From positions 310,001-374,000 of the forward strand of contig JAHRHY010000007.1 of the NCBI GenBank assembly GCA_019671135.1: a stretch of 64,000 nt of DNA. Direction: 5' to 3'. Origin of the DNA: Linnemannia hyalina. Its lineage: Eukaryota; Mortierellomycota; Mortierellomycetes; Mortierellales; Mortierellaceae. Every line of letters starts with the position of its first letter. Position 1 is the first letter of the stretch. The notes under the pieces are model-generated. The model ran no database searches. It was not told the origin of the DNA and saw only the letters and a list, made by a program, of their open reading frames with translations. The translations under genes and the position numbers were made by a program. Below are positions 23,421 through 34,589 of this stretch, piece after piece.

Positions 23421-25434
23421 AGAGCTGGGCGATGGGCCCAGGCGAGGTCAGATCCTGACTTGGTGGCGGTTGGCCAACGTTATCATGAGCTGGGCCTTGG
23501 TGGTTGTCATTTTATGTTCTTCTGAGTGGTGACTTTGTTTGTGCGAGTGTGTGTCTCTTTTTCTTGATGGCGGCTATTGAACCTCTTCTTTTTATATTTT
23601 TCTTTTTCTGTCCGTGGATCGTATCAAAAGTCAGTCTCTTGTCCGTTTTGTCTGTTATTAGATAATACAAACAAAGACAACGCTCATTCACAACCCCCTA
23701 CTTTTCTTATCTCGCATCTATCGTCTTTGGTAGCTAGACAAATATGTGATCACCCTACCAGAGGAACGCAACCAGCTCAAGATCGATTATGCAGTCCTCC
23801 AGAGAGAGACTTCAGACCTCAAAAGGTTGCCAACTTTCAGAAGATGGAGCAACAGCGTCAGAGGGCCGAGGAGGACAAACGTAAGGTTGCGCTTGTTCAG
23901 AGTGCGATGAAAGGGGTTGACACTTCACCTTGAAAGCTCACAGGAGCGTGTAACTGGAGAAAGAAGATGAAAGTTGTGAGCTCGGGGGAAACCATTGTTG
24001 GCCTTCAAGGGTGGGGCCCTTTTCGACGAATCTTTTTTTTTCTTTCTATTCCGAGTACTTTGATACCCTTTGCACTGTTCCCTTTACTCCCCTTCTTTGT
24101 TACCCCTCGTGCGTTGTTATTCTCCCCTTTGTTCCTCCTGACTAGGTTCATTGCTACTTTTATTGTAGAGACTTTAGAACCTTTGGTCTTCATAAAAAAG
24201 AAACTTACAAATAAACCACTCCTTTTGCGAAGTACATACAAAGAGGGAGGGGGGAGGAAGGAGGGGGGGGGGGGGGGGGGGGGGGAAGAAAAGAAAGGAA
24301 GAAAGGAAGTAGGAAAGAGGGTGTGAAAGGAAGAATAATGAAAAAAAAAGGATACCCCACTCAAATAACATTGCGGACGAAATTCTCGACTGAGCAAACT
24401 AGTGGTAGTCAGCCAAGGTCATTGTCCATTTCCGAGAATTGAGGACCTTTACCTCGCCTCACTTTTCGCGTTTTCTAACCCCCTCCTCCTCAATCCTCAA
24501 TATCCGTATCATGTCCTGGATCTGACGGTCAAAGCTTTTATGACGACTCGATTTCATGACACCGTCCTTTACTGGCATTCCAGTCTCCAGTACAGATACA
24601 ATCCAGCAAGGTCAAATAAAGTCTTCGCCGCTGAGACTTGACAAACCCCTCGAACCAAACTCGAAGCGGTTGAAAATGTGTCAGATCGTCGTCGCCTGGA
24701 ACTCAACACAAACGGGCCAAACGAAAACGGGGAATCCGCCATCGCCTCTTATTTTCAATTGCCCAAAACCCCTGTAAACGGCCCATTTCACCGACCGAAG
24801 TGTCATCACAGCCGTCCGAGTTCAAAACCATTTTCAATCGTCTGTTACCCCCAACAACCACCTTAATCGCCCTCTGCCACATCAAATGATATCTTAAACT
24901 CGGGCTTCCTGCCAGTAGGGTATCGCGCACATGAACTTACCACATTAAACATCGTGGTAATCGGGCCATCACAGCCTGGCTGGAGCGACCATGATGTTCC
25001 TGATTGCATACCCGCGTAATTTTTTAGGATGCTCATCCTAATCCTATTCGTTTTGACCTCACCCTCCCAACAACATCAAAAATGGCCAACGGTTGCCAGA
25101 GTCAGCCCCCAAGTTGAGAAAGAAAGGCTTTGGAATAAAAGATGTCCGTGTTTATTCCGCTCTTTGAGTCTTATTCCTATAGTACTTTACCTTGGTGCCA
25201 GAAGATCTCGCTTGATTGAAAAATAAGTGTGCTCGAATGATCAAGTTATCTTGTCCCTGTCTTATGCCTGTTTGTATTTGAGGGAAACAGAATCCTGTCA
25301 TCGCTAAGAAAAACAAAGGAGGAAAAGAAGAGACGCGAGGTTCTGAAGTCTCCATTTAACGCAAATCCAGTCAGCTCTACCACAACTGCCTCAATTGGTC
25401 CCTACAGACACGATCAAGACAAACAGCGTGGTCG
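23421..25434. other. Gene-poor stretch, no gene recognised
   Basis: No frame longer than about 130 codons and none with recognisable motifs or splice pattern. The longest frames near 24000-24400 are reading through homopolymers. 24400-25430 has ordinary composition with many stops in all frames, as expected of old non-coding or decayed sequence. Confidence 0.5.
24263..24285 (+). repeat. Homopolymer run of 23 G
   Basis: Uninterrupted G23 within a purine-only stretch from about 24240 to 24310 (GGGAGG...GAAGAAAAGAAAGG). Direct observation; the exact length is prone to sequencing error. Confidence 0.9.
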
Positions 25435-25990
25435 CTTCTCATCTTGGTCCCTGTCCCCTTCGGTACACCAGCACAATCTCTCCAGACCCATTAGCAAAAC
25501 TTCCCGACGTGTGCTTGCCAAAGAACCCATAGAGCCAGACCTTTCTCGCATGATACTCGTTGTAATCAGCTTTGACCAAACTCGAATGCAAGGCAAGAGA
25601 TACCATTTCAACGTGAGAAAGACGAGCCCTACGATTTTCGAAGCGGCCAACGACTACAAGAGCATCTCGTCAGGGTCGATTTGAAGGACATTCGTCGCCA
25701 TCCGGTCCCAACAAGCGCCTTTCATATTTCGGTCCAGTAGCAGGCGTATTACTGAGTCGTATGAATCCTTGTGTGCGTGTGGAAATATCCGCACCGATGT
25801 ATCTCAAAGACACCAGTTTCCGCAAATAGGTTTAGATATGAGAAGATACCATGGTGGTAATGAGTGCACTTCTGCAGGGTCGAGGTACTCTCCACTTGTG
25901 CTGCTGAATAGTATCCTCGCTGATGGTGGATGCTGGCTGTCGCCCTATATCCGAGAAATGAAGGACCCTGGGCGTGTGTAGCAAAATGAA
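25435..25990 (+). repeat. Diverged third copy of the 0.68-kb repeat
   Basis: Shares ordered blocks with the two copies that follow: the CCCTGTCCCCTTCGGTACACC area, TTTGACCAAACTCGAATGC (25571 here; 26440 and 27126 in the others), CATTTCAACGTGAG, and AGACACCAGTTTCCGCAAAT at about 25808. Clearly older than the 26172/26853 pair, with different indels and a period nearer 870. Confidence 0.6.
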
Positions 25991-26171
25991 GGTCATGTCA
26001 AGGCGAGCAACGAGGTCGTTAGTCAACAGGAATGAGCAAACTCACCTCTGGCCATCCCGGCAGACTGTTCCACAAGTGATAATTTCCAAGTGATGGTTTC
26101 TTGATTGGTGGTTTCAGTTTATTCGTCTCAGATTCATACATCATCCAGGAGCCTTGTCCATATCCAATAAT

Positions 26172-26852
26172 ATGCAAAGAGAAGAGGAAAAGGGACGTTA
26201 GAAAGCCGTTATCAAACACAAGTACATGCAGCGCTACCCTAATAGTCCCCATCCTCCAGCTAATTCCCAGGAGACCTGGAACAAAACAAATACTTAGGGT
26301 CATTTTCTTCATTTTGTTCCCTGTCCGTTCAGAACACCAGTCCACACCCCCCAATCTCACCTTCGCTGTACAGGACAATATCTTAAGTCGCCAGGAACTC
26401 CGAAGAAGCAACCTCCCTCACATGGTATATCTCACAGGCACCTTTGACCAAACTCGAATGCGTTGCAAGGGTTATACCAATTCAACATGAGGGAGATATA
26501 CATCGAACAGAATCGAGACAGACAAGTGGTTCCCCCCCGTCGTTGGCAATATTCCACAAACTTTACATTTGTAGTCCTTCCAACAAGCCCTCATATGAGG
26601 CGTTCTTGTTGATTATACCAAGTCACGGTGCACAATGAAAAGAGTCTGGTACATGGCACAGTTCAAAGACACCAGTTCCTGCAAACTAGCCGAGTAAAGA
26701 AGGATACCACCATGATAGAATTGTATGCAATTGAGAAAGAGTCGAGTACTTTCCTTCGAGGTTCGAGGCCGTGGAGTGTGCTAAAGGACGGCGATAGTAA
26801 TGGGTAACGAAAGCGAGTGCGGCAGTAGAAAACTAGATTCGAAGGGATAGCA
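26172..26852 (+). repeat. Tandem duplication, copy A (about 681 bp)
   Basis: Matches 26853-27530 almost base for base at an offset of 681-682. Examples: AGAAAGCCGTTATCAAACAC at 26200 and 26881, TCTTAAGTCGCCAGG at 26381 and 27063, GAGTCGAGTACTTTCCTTCG at 26739 and 27421. Open frames on both strands are short and interrupted; no protein family recognised. Confidence 0.9.
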
Positions 26853-27530
26853 ACACAAAGAGAAGGGAGAAAGAGAGGTAAGAAAGCCGTTATCAAACAC
26901 AAGTACATGCAGCGCTACCCTGATAGTCCCCATCCTCCAGCTAATTCCCAGGAGACCTGGAACAAAACAAATACTTAGGGTCATTTTCTTCATTTTGTTC
27001 CCTGTCCGTTCAGAACACCAGTCCACACACCCCAATCTCACCCTATCTGACACAGGACAATATCTTAAGTCGCCAGGGATTCCGAAGAAGCAACCTCCCT
27101 CACATGGTATATCTCACAGGCACCTTTGACCAAACTCGAATGCGTTGCAAGGGTTACACCACTTCAACGTGAGGGAAATGTACATCGAACAGAATCGAGA
27201 CAGACAAGTGGTTCCCCCCCGCCGTTGGTAATATTCCACAAACAGCACGGTTTGCAGTCCCTCCAACAAGCCCTCATGTGAGGCGTTCTTGTTGATTATA
27301 CCAAGTCACGGTGCACAATGGAAAAGTTTGGTACATGGCACAGTTCAAAGACACCAGTTCCTGCAAACTAGCCGAGTAAAGAAGGATACCACCATGATAG
27401 AATTGTATGCAATTGAGAAAGAGTCGAGTACTTTCCTTCGAGGTTCGAGGCCGTGGAGTGTGCTAAAGAACGGCGATGGCAATGGGTAGCGAAAACAAGT
27501 GCGGCAATAGAAAACTAGATTCGAAGGGCA
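26853..27530 (+). repeat. Tandem duplication, copy B
   Basis: Head-to-tail partner of copy A. Only scattered substitutions and single-base indels separate them, so the duplication is recent relative to the third copy upstream. After about 27530 the sequence departs into a purine-rich + strand to about 27830. Confidence 0.9.
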
Positions 27531-27943
27531 ACAATGTCAATTGCAATTGAATGCAACCTTGATTCTGTGAATGGAGCGAGGGATTAGTTAAGTAAAGGGT
27601 GGAGTGGAGGAGGAATGAGAGTAATGAGGTGAGAGGGAGGAGAGAGAAAGAAGGCGGGGCGGAAATAGCACAACGAAGAATAGGAAAGGAAGAAAAGATT
27701 GAGTAGAGAAGGTAGAGGAAGGGAAGAAGTAATGGAAGAAGTGAAGGAAAAAGGGGAAGAAAGGAACTGGAAGGGTAAGGAGGAAGTAAAAAAGAAGAGT
27801 GTGGGAACAAAAAGAAGGGAGGATGAAAGAAAGATGTAATAATTTTTCAAGGGTGCCGCAGCGGCAGCATGTGACAACGAAGAGACAAACAGGCTATTAA
27901 TGAAAGTACTTTGTGCACATGCCTGCCACGCTCGCTCAGAAGC

Positions 27944-28345
27944 TCAGAATCGGAGGTTTGGTCGACCCAGTTCTGCCAGCCACCGATGAACACCGGCCTT
28001 GTCAATATCCTGCAATGGTTGGAGATCCAGGGATGTCAGCCAAGGCAACACCTCTTGTACGAGCCTGTAAAGTCCGTTAAACGTGCATGCCTGTCCTCCT
28101 GTGGAAAGTCCAAGGTGTCTGAGGTGGGTGAGTTGGCTCAAACGTCCGAATCCTGCTATGAAAGTACGATCCAAGTCAGGACTTTTGATCGTGAGAGAGC
28201 GAAGGTACCGCATCTGCCTAAGCTGCTCATACGTAACTTGCCAAAACCGTTGGCGGTCCTGATGACTGGCGGCGATGAATAGGTCGATGTCGATCTCAAT
28301 CCAGAGCTCCTCGACCTGTGGCGCTGGGTTGCTATTCAATGACGA
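27944..28345 (-). pseudogene. Inverted partial copy of the F-box/LRR gene 3' end
   Basis: Encodes the last ~130 residues of the F-box/LRR-like protein at 29642-31984 in the opposite orientation: NPAPQVEELWIEIDID, QMRYLRSLTIKSPDLD, GFGRLSQLTHLRHLGLS, LPWLTSLDLQPLQDID, HRWLAELGRP. Similarity begins at the SNPAPQVEELW segment and runs a few bases past the stop codon (CTGAGCTTCTGAG in both). The frame is still open, with one inserted residue (VQEVLPW against VEVLPW). There is no F-box and no start of its own, and the 5' sequence beyond 28345 is unrelated. Confidence 0.85.
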
Positions 28346-29052
28346 ACGGAAAGATAACGGCAATGTTGGTTTGGCTGGACGGGTGGGAAAAAAATAGAGA
28401 GAGAGAGAGAGAGTAGAAAGAGACACATATGGCCAATGGTAATCCGAGAAGGCCAGAAAAAGGACAAACGTTAACATTGCTTCGCCCATATGGAGTGAAA
28501 GTCGTGACGGTGAACCATGTCTGCCTGTTCCCTGAGCCTCTTTTCTCTCTTTCTCTTTCTACGCTGTTATCCTTTCCACGACTCGCCAGCCCTAATTCAC
28601 CTTAATCATCTCTGCAAATTCATCGCCTTCAACAAAAAACACAGGTGAATGAGGGAACAGGTCATTGCTGGTTACTTTTATTCAACCCTCGGTAACATCA
28701 CCAGCACTCATCACCCACAACTTCAATAACCCTAAAAACCCTCGTCCAAGTGCTGCGTTTCGAGGGGTTGTTTTTGTTCACTCGCCCTCCCCCCTCTATG
28801 TCCTTCTTTTTCCCCAGAAAGCGGTTTAGACTTGTTTTTTTTTGCAACAAATAAAGAAGTCTGTTTGTGTGTGAAACCGTGTCTGTTGCAGCTGCCATTA
28901 CTGCCCACTCTGTGTCTTTTCTTTATTATGGCTTCAGTTGCCATGTCGCCTGTCTTCATGATGTGCTTGAGACAGGACCTTCATGATAGTCTAGTCAGGG
29001 ACATTTGCCTTGTCTTTTCGTGTAGTCTTTACCTTACTCTGGATAGTCACCC

Positions 29053-29090
<38 letters not shown>

Positions 29091-29354
29091 AACTATATAT
29101 CTATCTATCTCTCTGTTTTTTTCCACTCGGTCCAGTCCTTGCCCAAACCGACATTGCCCTTATTTTTTTTCCATTCGTTATCGGACGAGACTGTTTTTCT
29201 CATGACAGACAGACAGACAGACAGACAGAGAGTCAGTCAGATAGACAGGCAGACAGAGGGGCAAATAGAGAGTCAGTCCAGATAGACAGACAGAGAGTCA
29301 ATTGGAGACACAGACATTTGCGCCCTCAATGAAAAGTGAAAAGAACCCTCGCGG
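28346..29354. other. Intergenic with microsatellites upstream of the F-box gene
   Basis: No gene seen. Contains (GA)n at 28397-28411, (CT)n at 29053-29084, ATCT repeats at 29097-29111 and a degenerate GACA/GTCA array at 29204-29300. Confidence 0.6.
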
Positions 29355-29363
29355 TATAAAAAG
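29355..29363 (+). promoter_or_regulatory. TATA box of the F-box/LRR-like gene
   Basis: TATAAAAAG, 279 nt upstream of the ATG and followed by a pyrimidine-rich leader with no strong competing start in frame. Confidence 0.5.
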
Positions 29364-29641
29364 CCAACGGCTCTTTCCATTCTTATTTATCTTTCTTTCC
29401 TTTCTTTTATTTCCTTTCTTCATCATTCCTCCCTACAATAGCTCTCTTGAGTCTTCCTTACCTTCTTTTAGTCTTCAAAGTTGGATACTGCCATTTACCG
29501 TCAGTAAAAGACTCAATTCATTCTCTTTATCAGCACCACTCATATCCATTCTCTAATTCACCTACAACCCCGCCGTTCATCACTGAACGTCTTCAACTGC
29601 TGTATTCATCCACTCCCATTCCCTCATATCCATCTTTGCCA

Positions 29642-31984
29642 ATGATGAGTTCTTCATCTTCATCCTCCATCTCTTCATCTTCTACCCCCTCATCACCACC
29701 AACATCGACGCCCACAATTACTTCCGCGACCGCGATGCCGTCAACATCTACCTCCACCCCCAGCCTCTCGACTACAACTGATTCTGGTGTCGGGACCGGT
29801 TTATACTCTCACCGAATGATGACCAGGTCAACGACTCGTGCACTGTTGCCACCCACACTTTCGCCGTCAACATCCAACATGAACGCCATCTCTTTGTCCT
29901 GCTCGGTCACCAACACATCCGGCCCCTCTCCCTCAGCATCCACAAGCCAGAAAAGAGTTGCCGCCTCTCCCTCGTCCTCTCGTTTGAGCAAGAAACCACG
30001 GAAAGTCCGAAGGATCCGCTGCTTTTTTTCGACTTCGTCGTCGCCTGCTCCACGATCACCCATCCAGGTTGAGCCTACAGGATCGACCACAGCTCCCAGA
30101 CCCACGAGATACCATTTCTATTCCTCGTCCGTCCGACAGGCTGAAGAAGCACTTTCCCTTTCTCGCCTGCCTTCGAGCACATCGTTGTCGAGCTCATTAT
30201 CCATTCAGGAGCCACCACTAGCCGCATCCACCTCACTTCCCGTCGCCACGCGGAGGTACAAGTTCTACTTCTCCTCGCTCCTGCAAGTCGAGGAGACAGC
30301 TATTGCTTCTCCACCACATCCTATTGAGGATTTTTCGGCAGGATCTCCGCCACCGCCCACCCTCGAGGATGCCCCAGCGCTACCTCCGACTGACATTCCC
30401 GTCGAGCCAGCCCCAGCGCTGCTCCCATCCGCCATGCCAACACGAGTCGACTTCCTTCCTGAGCTGTTGTCCGAAATTGCCATGTATCTCCGGACAAAGG
30501 ACCTCGTCCACGCGTCAGAAGTGTCCTGGGACTGGAGGGCTGAGATGATGCCATTTGTCTGGACGTCAATCACACATCACAAATGGAGATGTCCACAGTT
30601 CCGACGCCTGGGTAGTCTTGTCCGCCAAGCGAAGTTCGACGAGCTTCGTGCTCTCCTGCGCCGCGTCGTCGAGGTAGAGTGGGGGAACGACGACGACTCT
30701 GGACTTTCATACTCCGAGATAGTGGTAATCCTGAGGTCCATGCCCAACCTCAAGAAGCTGTCATTGACGACGACCGGCTTGGCCAAGAGAGTGCTGTTGA
30801 ACCTGCTCAAGGATCCTAGAGAGTTGTTGACGTTGGGCCATCTCCAGTTAGACTTGATCGGGTTTGAGGCAGAGGCAGAAGCAGAGAATGAAGAGGACGG
30901 AGAGATAGATGAGAGTGAGGAAGAAGGCGAGTTGCAGGAAGTGGAAGAAGGGGAGCCAGTTCCACTGAATGACCTGTTTAGCAGGTTTGATCAACTTGAA
31001 GGGCTCGGACTTGCGGGGTGGTGGTATGCGCCATATCACCACCAGGCAGCAATCGTCGAGGTTGCTGGCCAAGCGCAACAAGAAGAAGCGGTCCAGCCTC
31101 AATGGGCGATCAAGAATCTTCGGATTCCACGCAGTGAACTCGGAATCCTCCGACACTGTCCTCACCTCCGGAAGCTGGTCCTGACCGCAAAGCCAACGGA
31201 TATCCAGGAGACGGCCTTGGAGCCAATTCTCGGCTGCAGACAGCTTGAAGAGTTGGTGTTCGAGGGACCTCTCTCATTCCGGATATCCGACATGGTCAAT
31301 ATGCATGACCGGTTGGACTTTCTTACAGCTGTAAGCATTACGTTGGAGAGCGTAAGCGAGTTCGATCGGTTGTGGGCATTGCAGTTCAGGACGTTCGCGC
31401 CTCATTTGAGGTCGTTCAAGCTGGAGGTGCAGAGAGAATTTGATGGCCAAGAGAATGCTCTGACTTGGCAGAACACCTTGCGCTTGAACGCAATTCTCTT
31501 CTGGCACAGAGAGGTGAGGACGCTTATTCTCAAGGGATTCGCTGTCCAACCTCGAGACTTTTTCCGAGAGGTTGAAGAAGGAGGGGTCACATCCTACAGC
31601 AACCCGGCGCCGCAGGTCGAGGAGCTCTGGATTGAGATCCACATTGACCCATTCTTCATCACCACTAATCAGGACCGCCATCGGATTTGGCAAGCTACAT
31701 ACGACCAGCTTAGCCAAATGCGGTACCTTCGCTCTCTCACGGTCAAAAGTCCTGACTTGGATCACACTTTCATGGCAGGATTCGGACGTTTGAGCCAACT
31801 CACCCACCTCAGGCATCTTGGAATCTCCGCAGGAGGACAGGCATGGACCTTCGACGGACTTTACAGGGTCGTGGAGGTATTGCCTTGGTTGACGTCCCTG
31901 GACCTCCAAGACTTGCAGGATATTGACAAAGCCGATACTCATCGATGGTTGGCAGAACTGGGTCGACCAGACCTCCGGCTCTGA
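29642..31984 (+). CDS. F-box protein with LRR-like C-terminal half, single exon
   Basis: 780 residues from ATG 29642 (MMSSSSSS...); the open frame extends further 5' but without a good ATG. Residues 1 to about 265 are Ser/Thr/Pro-rich. An F-box-like segment lies at about 268-312 (FLPELLSEIAMYLRTKDLVH, ASEVSWDWRAEMMPFVW). Behind it come irregular leucine-rich repeats (LRSMPNLKKLSLTTTG, LRHCPHLRKLVLTAKP, LGCRQLEELVFEG, MRYLRSLTVKSPDLD, LPWLTSLDLQDLQDID) with an acidic insert near residues 410-435 (EDGEIDESEEEGELQEVEEG). F-box proteins of this kind are substrate adaptors of SCF ubiquitin ligases; the target is unknown. Such genes are typically expanded and fast-evolving in these fungi, in keeping with the truncated inverted copy at 27944-28345. 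Confidence 0.88.
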   Translation: MMSSSSSSSISSSSTPSSPPTSTPTITSATAMPSTSTSTPSLSTTTDSGVGTGLYSHRMMTRSTTRALLPPTLSPSTSNMNAISLSCSVTNTSGPSPSASTSQKRVAASPSSSRLSKKPRKVRRIRCFFSTSSSPAPRSPIQVEPTGSTTAPRPTRYHFYSSSVRQAEEALSLSRLPSSTSLSSSLSIQEPPLAASTSLPVATRRYKFYFSSLLQVEETAIASPPHPIEDFSAGSPPPPTLEDAPALPPTDIPVEPAPALLPSAMPTRVDFLPELLSEIAMYLRTKDLVHASEVSWDWRAEMMPFVWTSITHHKWRCPQFRRLGSLVRQAKFDELRALLRRVVEVEWGNDDDSGLSYSEIVVILRSMPNLKKLSLTTTGLAKRVLLNLLKDPRELLTLGHLQLDLIGFEAEAEAENEEDGEIDESEEEGELQEVEEGEPVPLNDLFSRFDQLEGLGLAGWWYAPYHHQAAIVEVAGQAQQEEAVQPQWAIKNLRIPRSELGILRHCPHLRKLVLTAKPTDIQETALEPILGCRQLEELVFEGPLSFRISDMVNMHDRLDFLTAVSITLESVSEFDRLWALQFRTFAPHLRSFKLEVQREFDGQENALTWQNTLRLNAILFWHREVRTLILKGFAVQPRDFFREVEEGGVTSYSNPAPQVEELWIEIHIDPFFITTNQDRHRIWQATYDQLSQMRYLRSLTVKSPDLDHTFMAGFGRLSQLTHLRHLGISAGGQAWTFDGLYRVVEVLPWLTSLDLQDLQDIDKADTHRWLAELGRPDLRL

Positions 31985-32444
31985 GCTTCTGAGGACGAGG
32001 AAACTGGTCGATTGGGATTTTGGGCTGCTTTACTGTGTTGAGTAAATTGGAGGAGTTGAGAGGCCACGTCAGTGCTGCTTCAGATGAGGGTCGGAAGAGT
32101 ATGGGCGCCAAGGAAGTAGACTAGGTCTTGAAGCATTGACCGTCGCTTCGGGTTGCAGAGTTGTTTGCGCTTGGACACACGTTCTATCATCTGGATAATG
32201 TCCATCTTCAGAGCGTGCACTGATAGTCAAGCAGACAAGGCCGTCCGTCCTCTTGGTCCTTGATTGGAACTTGGCCTTTGATGGTGGTATGAATTGTTGT
32301 GAGTTGGTGGTTGAAAGCTTCTTGCAAGGAAAACTGGCGGCTGACTGACAGCATAACAAGTCAGGAATGTCTTTGGAAAACCTGAACTTGTCAGGAGTCC
32401 ATAGAAAGCTGCAGGAAAGGGGCTAGGTCTGAACTGAGACATAT

Positions 32445-34440
32445 CTACTCCGATGGTTCAATGGTGAACAAGGGGAAGAAGACATGGGCCATGGCCATTG
32501 CAGTCGTGGAAGAGGAGTAAACGTGGTGAAGGGAGACCACCAGGGGATTTTCATCATCGACGAAAGCGGAACTAATGGAATTGATCATAGGAATCATCGC
32601 AACACCACAGGACCAGGACCTCTCCATCCGACTCGACAACCAAACGGTGGTGAAGCAGTTCAGAACGTTCGTTGTCATCGGAAATGATCGTCGGTAACAG
32701 AAAAACCGAGACTCGATTATGCTGAAGAGTAGGCGGTGAGCGCACGAGGTCAACAACGGTCGAGTGGGTCAAGGGCCACAGCGGAAACGAATGGAACGGA
32801 AAGGCGAATATAACAGCAAAGAAGACACAATCACAATGTAGAACGGCGTGGGAGGTGGACAGGGCCTTCCAGGACGACATCAAATACTCTGCTACGATGG
32901 CCGGCTTGATCCTTGATCAGAATACGAGACACGTGCTCAAGATACAGACCACCAGACGCTGAGAGAGTGGAGGGCACTCAAGAGCACCAATAGATCGATT
33001 CAAGACTAAGGCACAGATTGGCTTGGCACCCTTTCAAACATACACAGAAACAAACCAGTCAACACCTTTTTCAGTTACAGCAAGACACACGCCTACGAAG
33101 TCATAGGATAAAGCAGGTCCACGAAATGTCGCCTACCATGGACGTCCTACGCGCCAGGCGTCCAGATCTGTGCAAGGCGGCCCCTCCATGTGCAGAGGAT
33201 ATAAAAAAACATATAAAAAATGTCCAAACCCCAAGGAATGCAGTGTTAACTTCCATAGCTGACATGTCTCTTCATAGTCGGCAACAGAACACAGAATAAA
33301 ATAGCAATAGACAGCTTACTTTTTTTTAAAATGTAGTCTCTCCCCTGTATTTCGCCTCAAAGATACAGTTGGGAGTACAAGTGCTTTAGATGATCACATA
33401 CAAGAACTACTCTCCTTAATCTTGCAGTGAAGGATACAGTTTAATAGTAGATACACACATTCAAGAAACTGGTGTGCGAAAAATAAGAAGACTTTGTTTT
33501 TTGAAGAATAATATGGTGTTTAGTAGGATAGTTGAACAAGAAATATTACAATGGTTGTTTTACATGCTTGATATCATACATACATTCTCATCTAATAGTC
33601 GCTATGGATATCGTCGAGATCTGCAGAGATGTAGCAAACACCATATGATAATTTGGACGTGAAAGGTCTCCAAGAACGACTTATGCCGAGTGCGTGGTCT
33701 AGAGATGGGGGATAACGAGCACATCTGGACGTGCTCCAAGAGCAAGGAGACGCAGGAGGAGCTGTGGGAGGATGCCCTCGACCGAGTTGACGGATGGGGA
33801 GAGATCGCTACATGACTGTTCAACAAACAGCGACAGAAGCAGCTCAAGCCAGGAAAATAGCTACCCCCACCCCACCCCGAGACCGTATGGAGGAAACCAA
33901 GAATCAGCAAAGCTCCGCAAGACGCTGTAGCAGGCGAGGAAGAGGAGGAGGAACTGGAACAACACACCCCGAACGCGTGGACAATTAGTCACATCTACCA
34001 AGACCTGGTGCCGAAAGCCCTAGCTATGCAGTGGAGCAAGGTGTTCAAGGACATAGCGGGTAGCATTACTCAGCACTTGAGCCGTCTCTTTTGTCGATAC
34101 ATCGAAAAGGAGGCCAGGGAGCAGCTATGGAAGCCACGCTGCGAAAGGGCCATCAGGTGGGAGGAGGAGAACAGCATAACCAACAGCATAAAGTGCACAC
34201 GCACCACCAAAGACCAGAGGGCACAGTGGACACAGACCTACAGATAGAAACAGATCTACGGGGAGGAACTCCGAGAGGACGAGTGCCTTTGCGGGCGAGC
34301 CGTAGCAGAACACAGGGAACAGCGGTGCCCAGGCGAGCAGAGCGATATTCTAGTGGCTGACTGAGCAGTCATTGACACCCTGCTGGGCCTGAGGCGCATA
34401 GATATTATGGAAAGAACCTGGAAGAGTCGACTCTTTTTTC
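32445..34440 (+). mobile_element. Relic of a non-LTR retrotransposon (LINE) 3' half: RNase H and C-terminal region
   Basis: 32445 onward reads YSDGSMVNKG...WAMAIAVVEEE, then after stops SSSTKAELMELIGIIATPQD and DLSIRLDNQTVVKQF. This is an RNase H fold with its D-E-D acidic residues. KGHSGNEWNGKAN follows (about 32768), as in RNase H C-termini. 33128 onward has MDVLRARRPDLCKAAPPCAE, and after an insert 33680 onward has DNEHIWTCSKSKETQEELWE. 34000-34430 holds LVPKALAMQWSKVFKDIAG, FCRYIEKEAREQLWKPRCER and ECLCGRAVAEH...CPGEQSD, ending LLGLRRIDIMER. This is the C-terminal part of LINE ORF2 proteins with a terminal Cys motif. Multiple stops and frameshifts; no reverse transcriptase part remains in the window. 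Confidence 0.8.
33205..33672. other. AT-rich insertion inside the LINE relic
   Basis: The LINE reading PDLCKAAPPCAE stops at about 33204 and resumes as RVRGLEMGDNEHIW at about 33680. The ~470 nt between are clearly more AT-rich than the flanks, carry stops in all frames and have no recognised content. It could be a small element or organellar-type DNA; the sequence alone does not decide. Confidence 0.5.
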
Positions 34441-34589
34441 GATTCGACGATACGACACAGCAACAAAACACGAGAACAAGCACAATCGAGACGCGTCTCA
34501 TCCCTTCTCTTTCTCTCTTTTATTTCTCACAAGCAATACCTTCTCCTCTTCTTCTTCTTCGTCTACTTCGCGCACATGTACACTTTCAT

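Noticed and set aside
27944..28489. 181-codon minus-strand frame as a complete LRR gene
   Set aside because: Only the part from 28345 down is homologous to the F-box gene; the N-terminal ~45 residues are low-complexity flank, with no F-box and no promoter.
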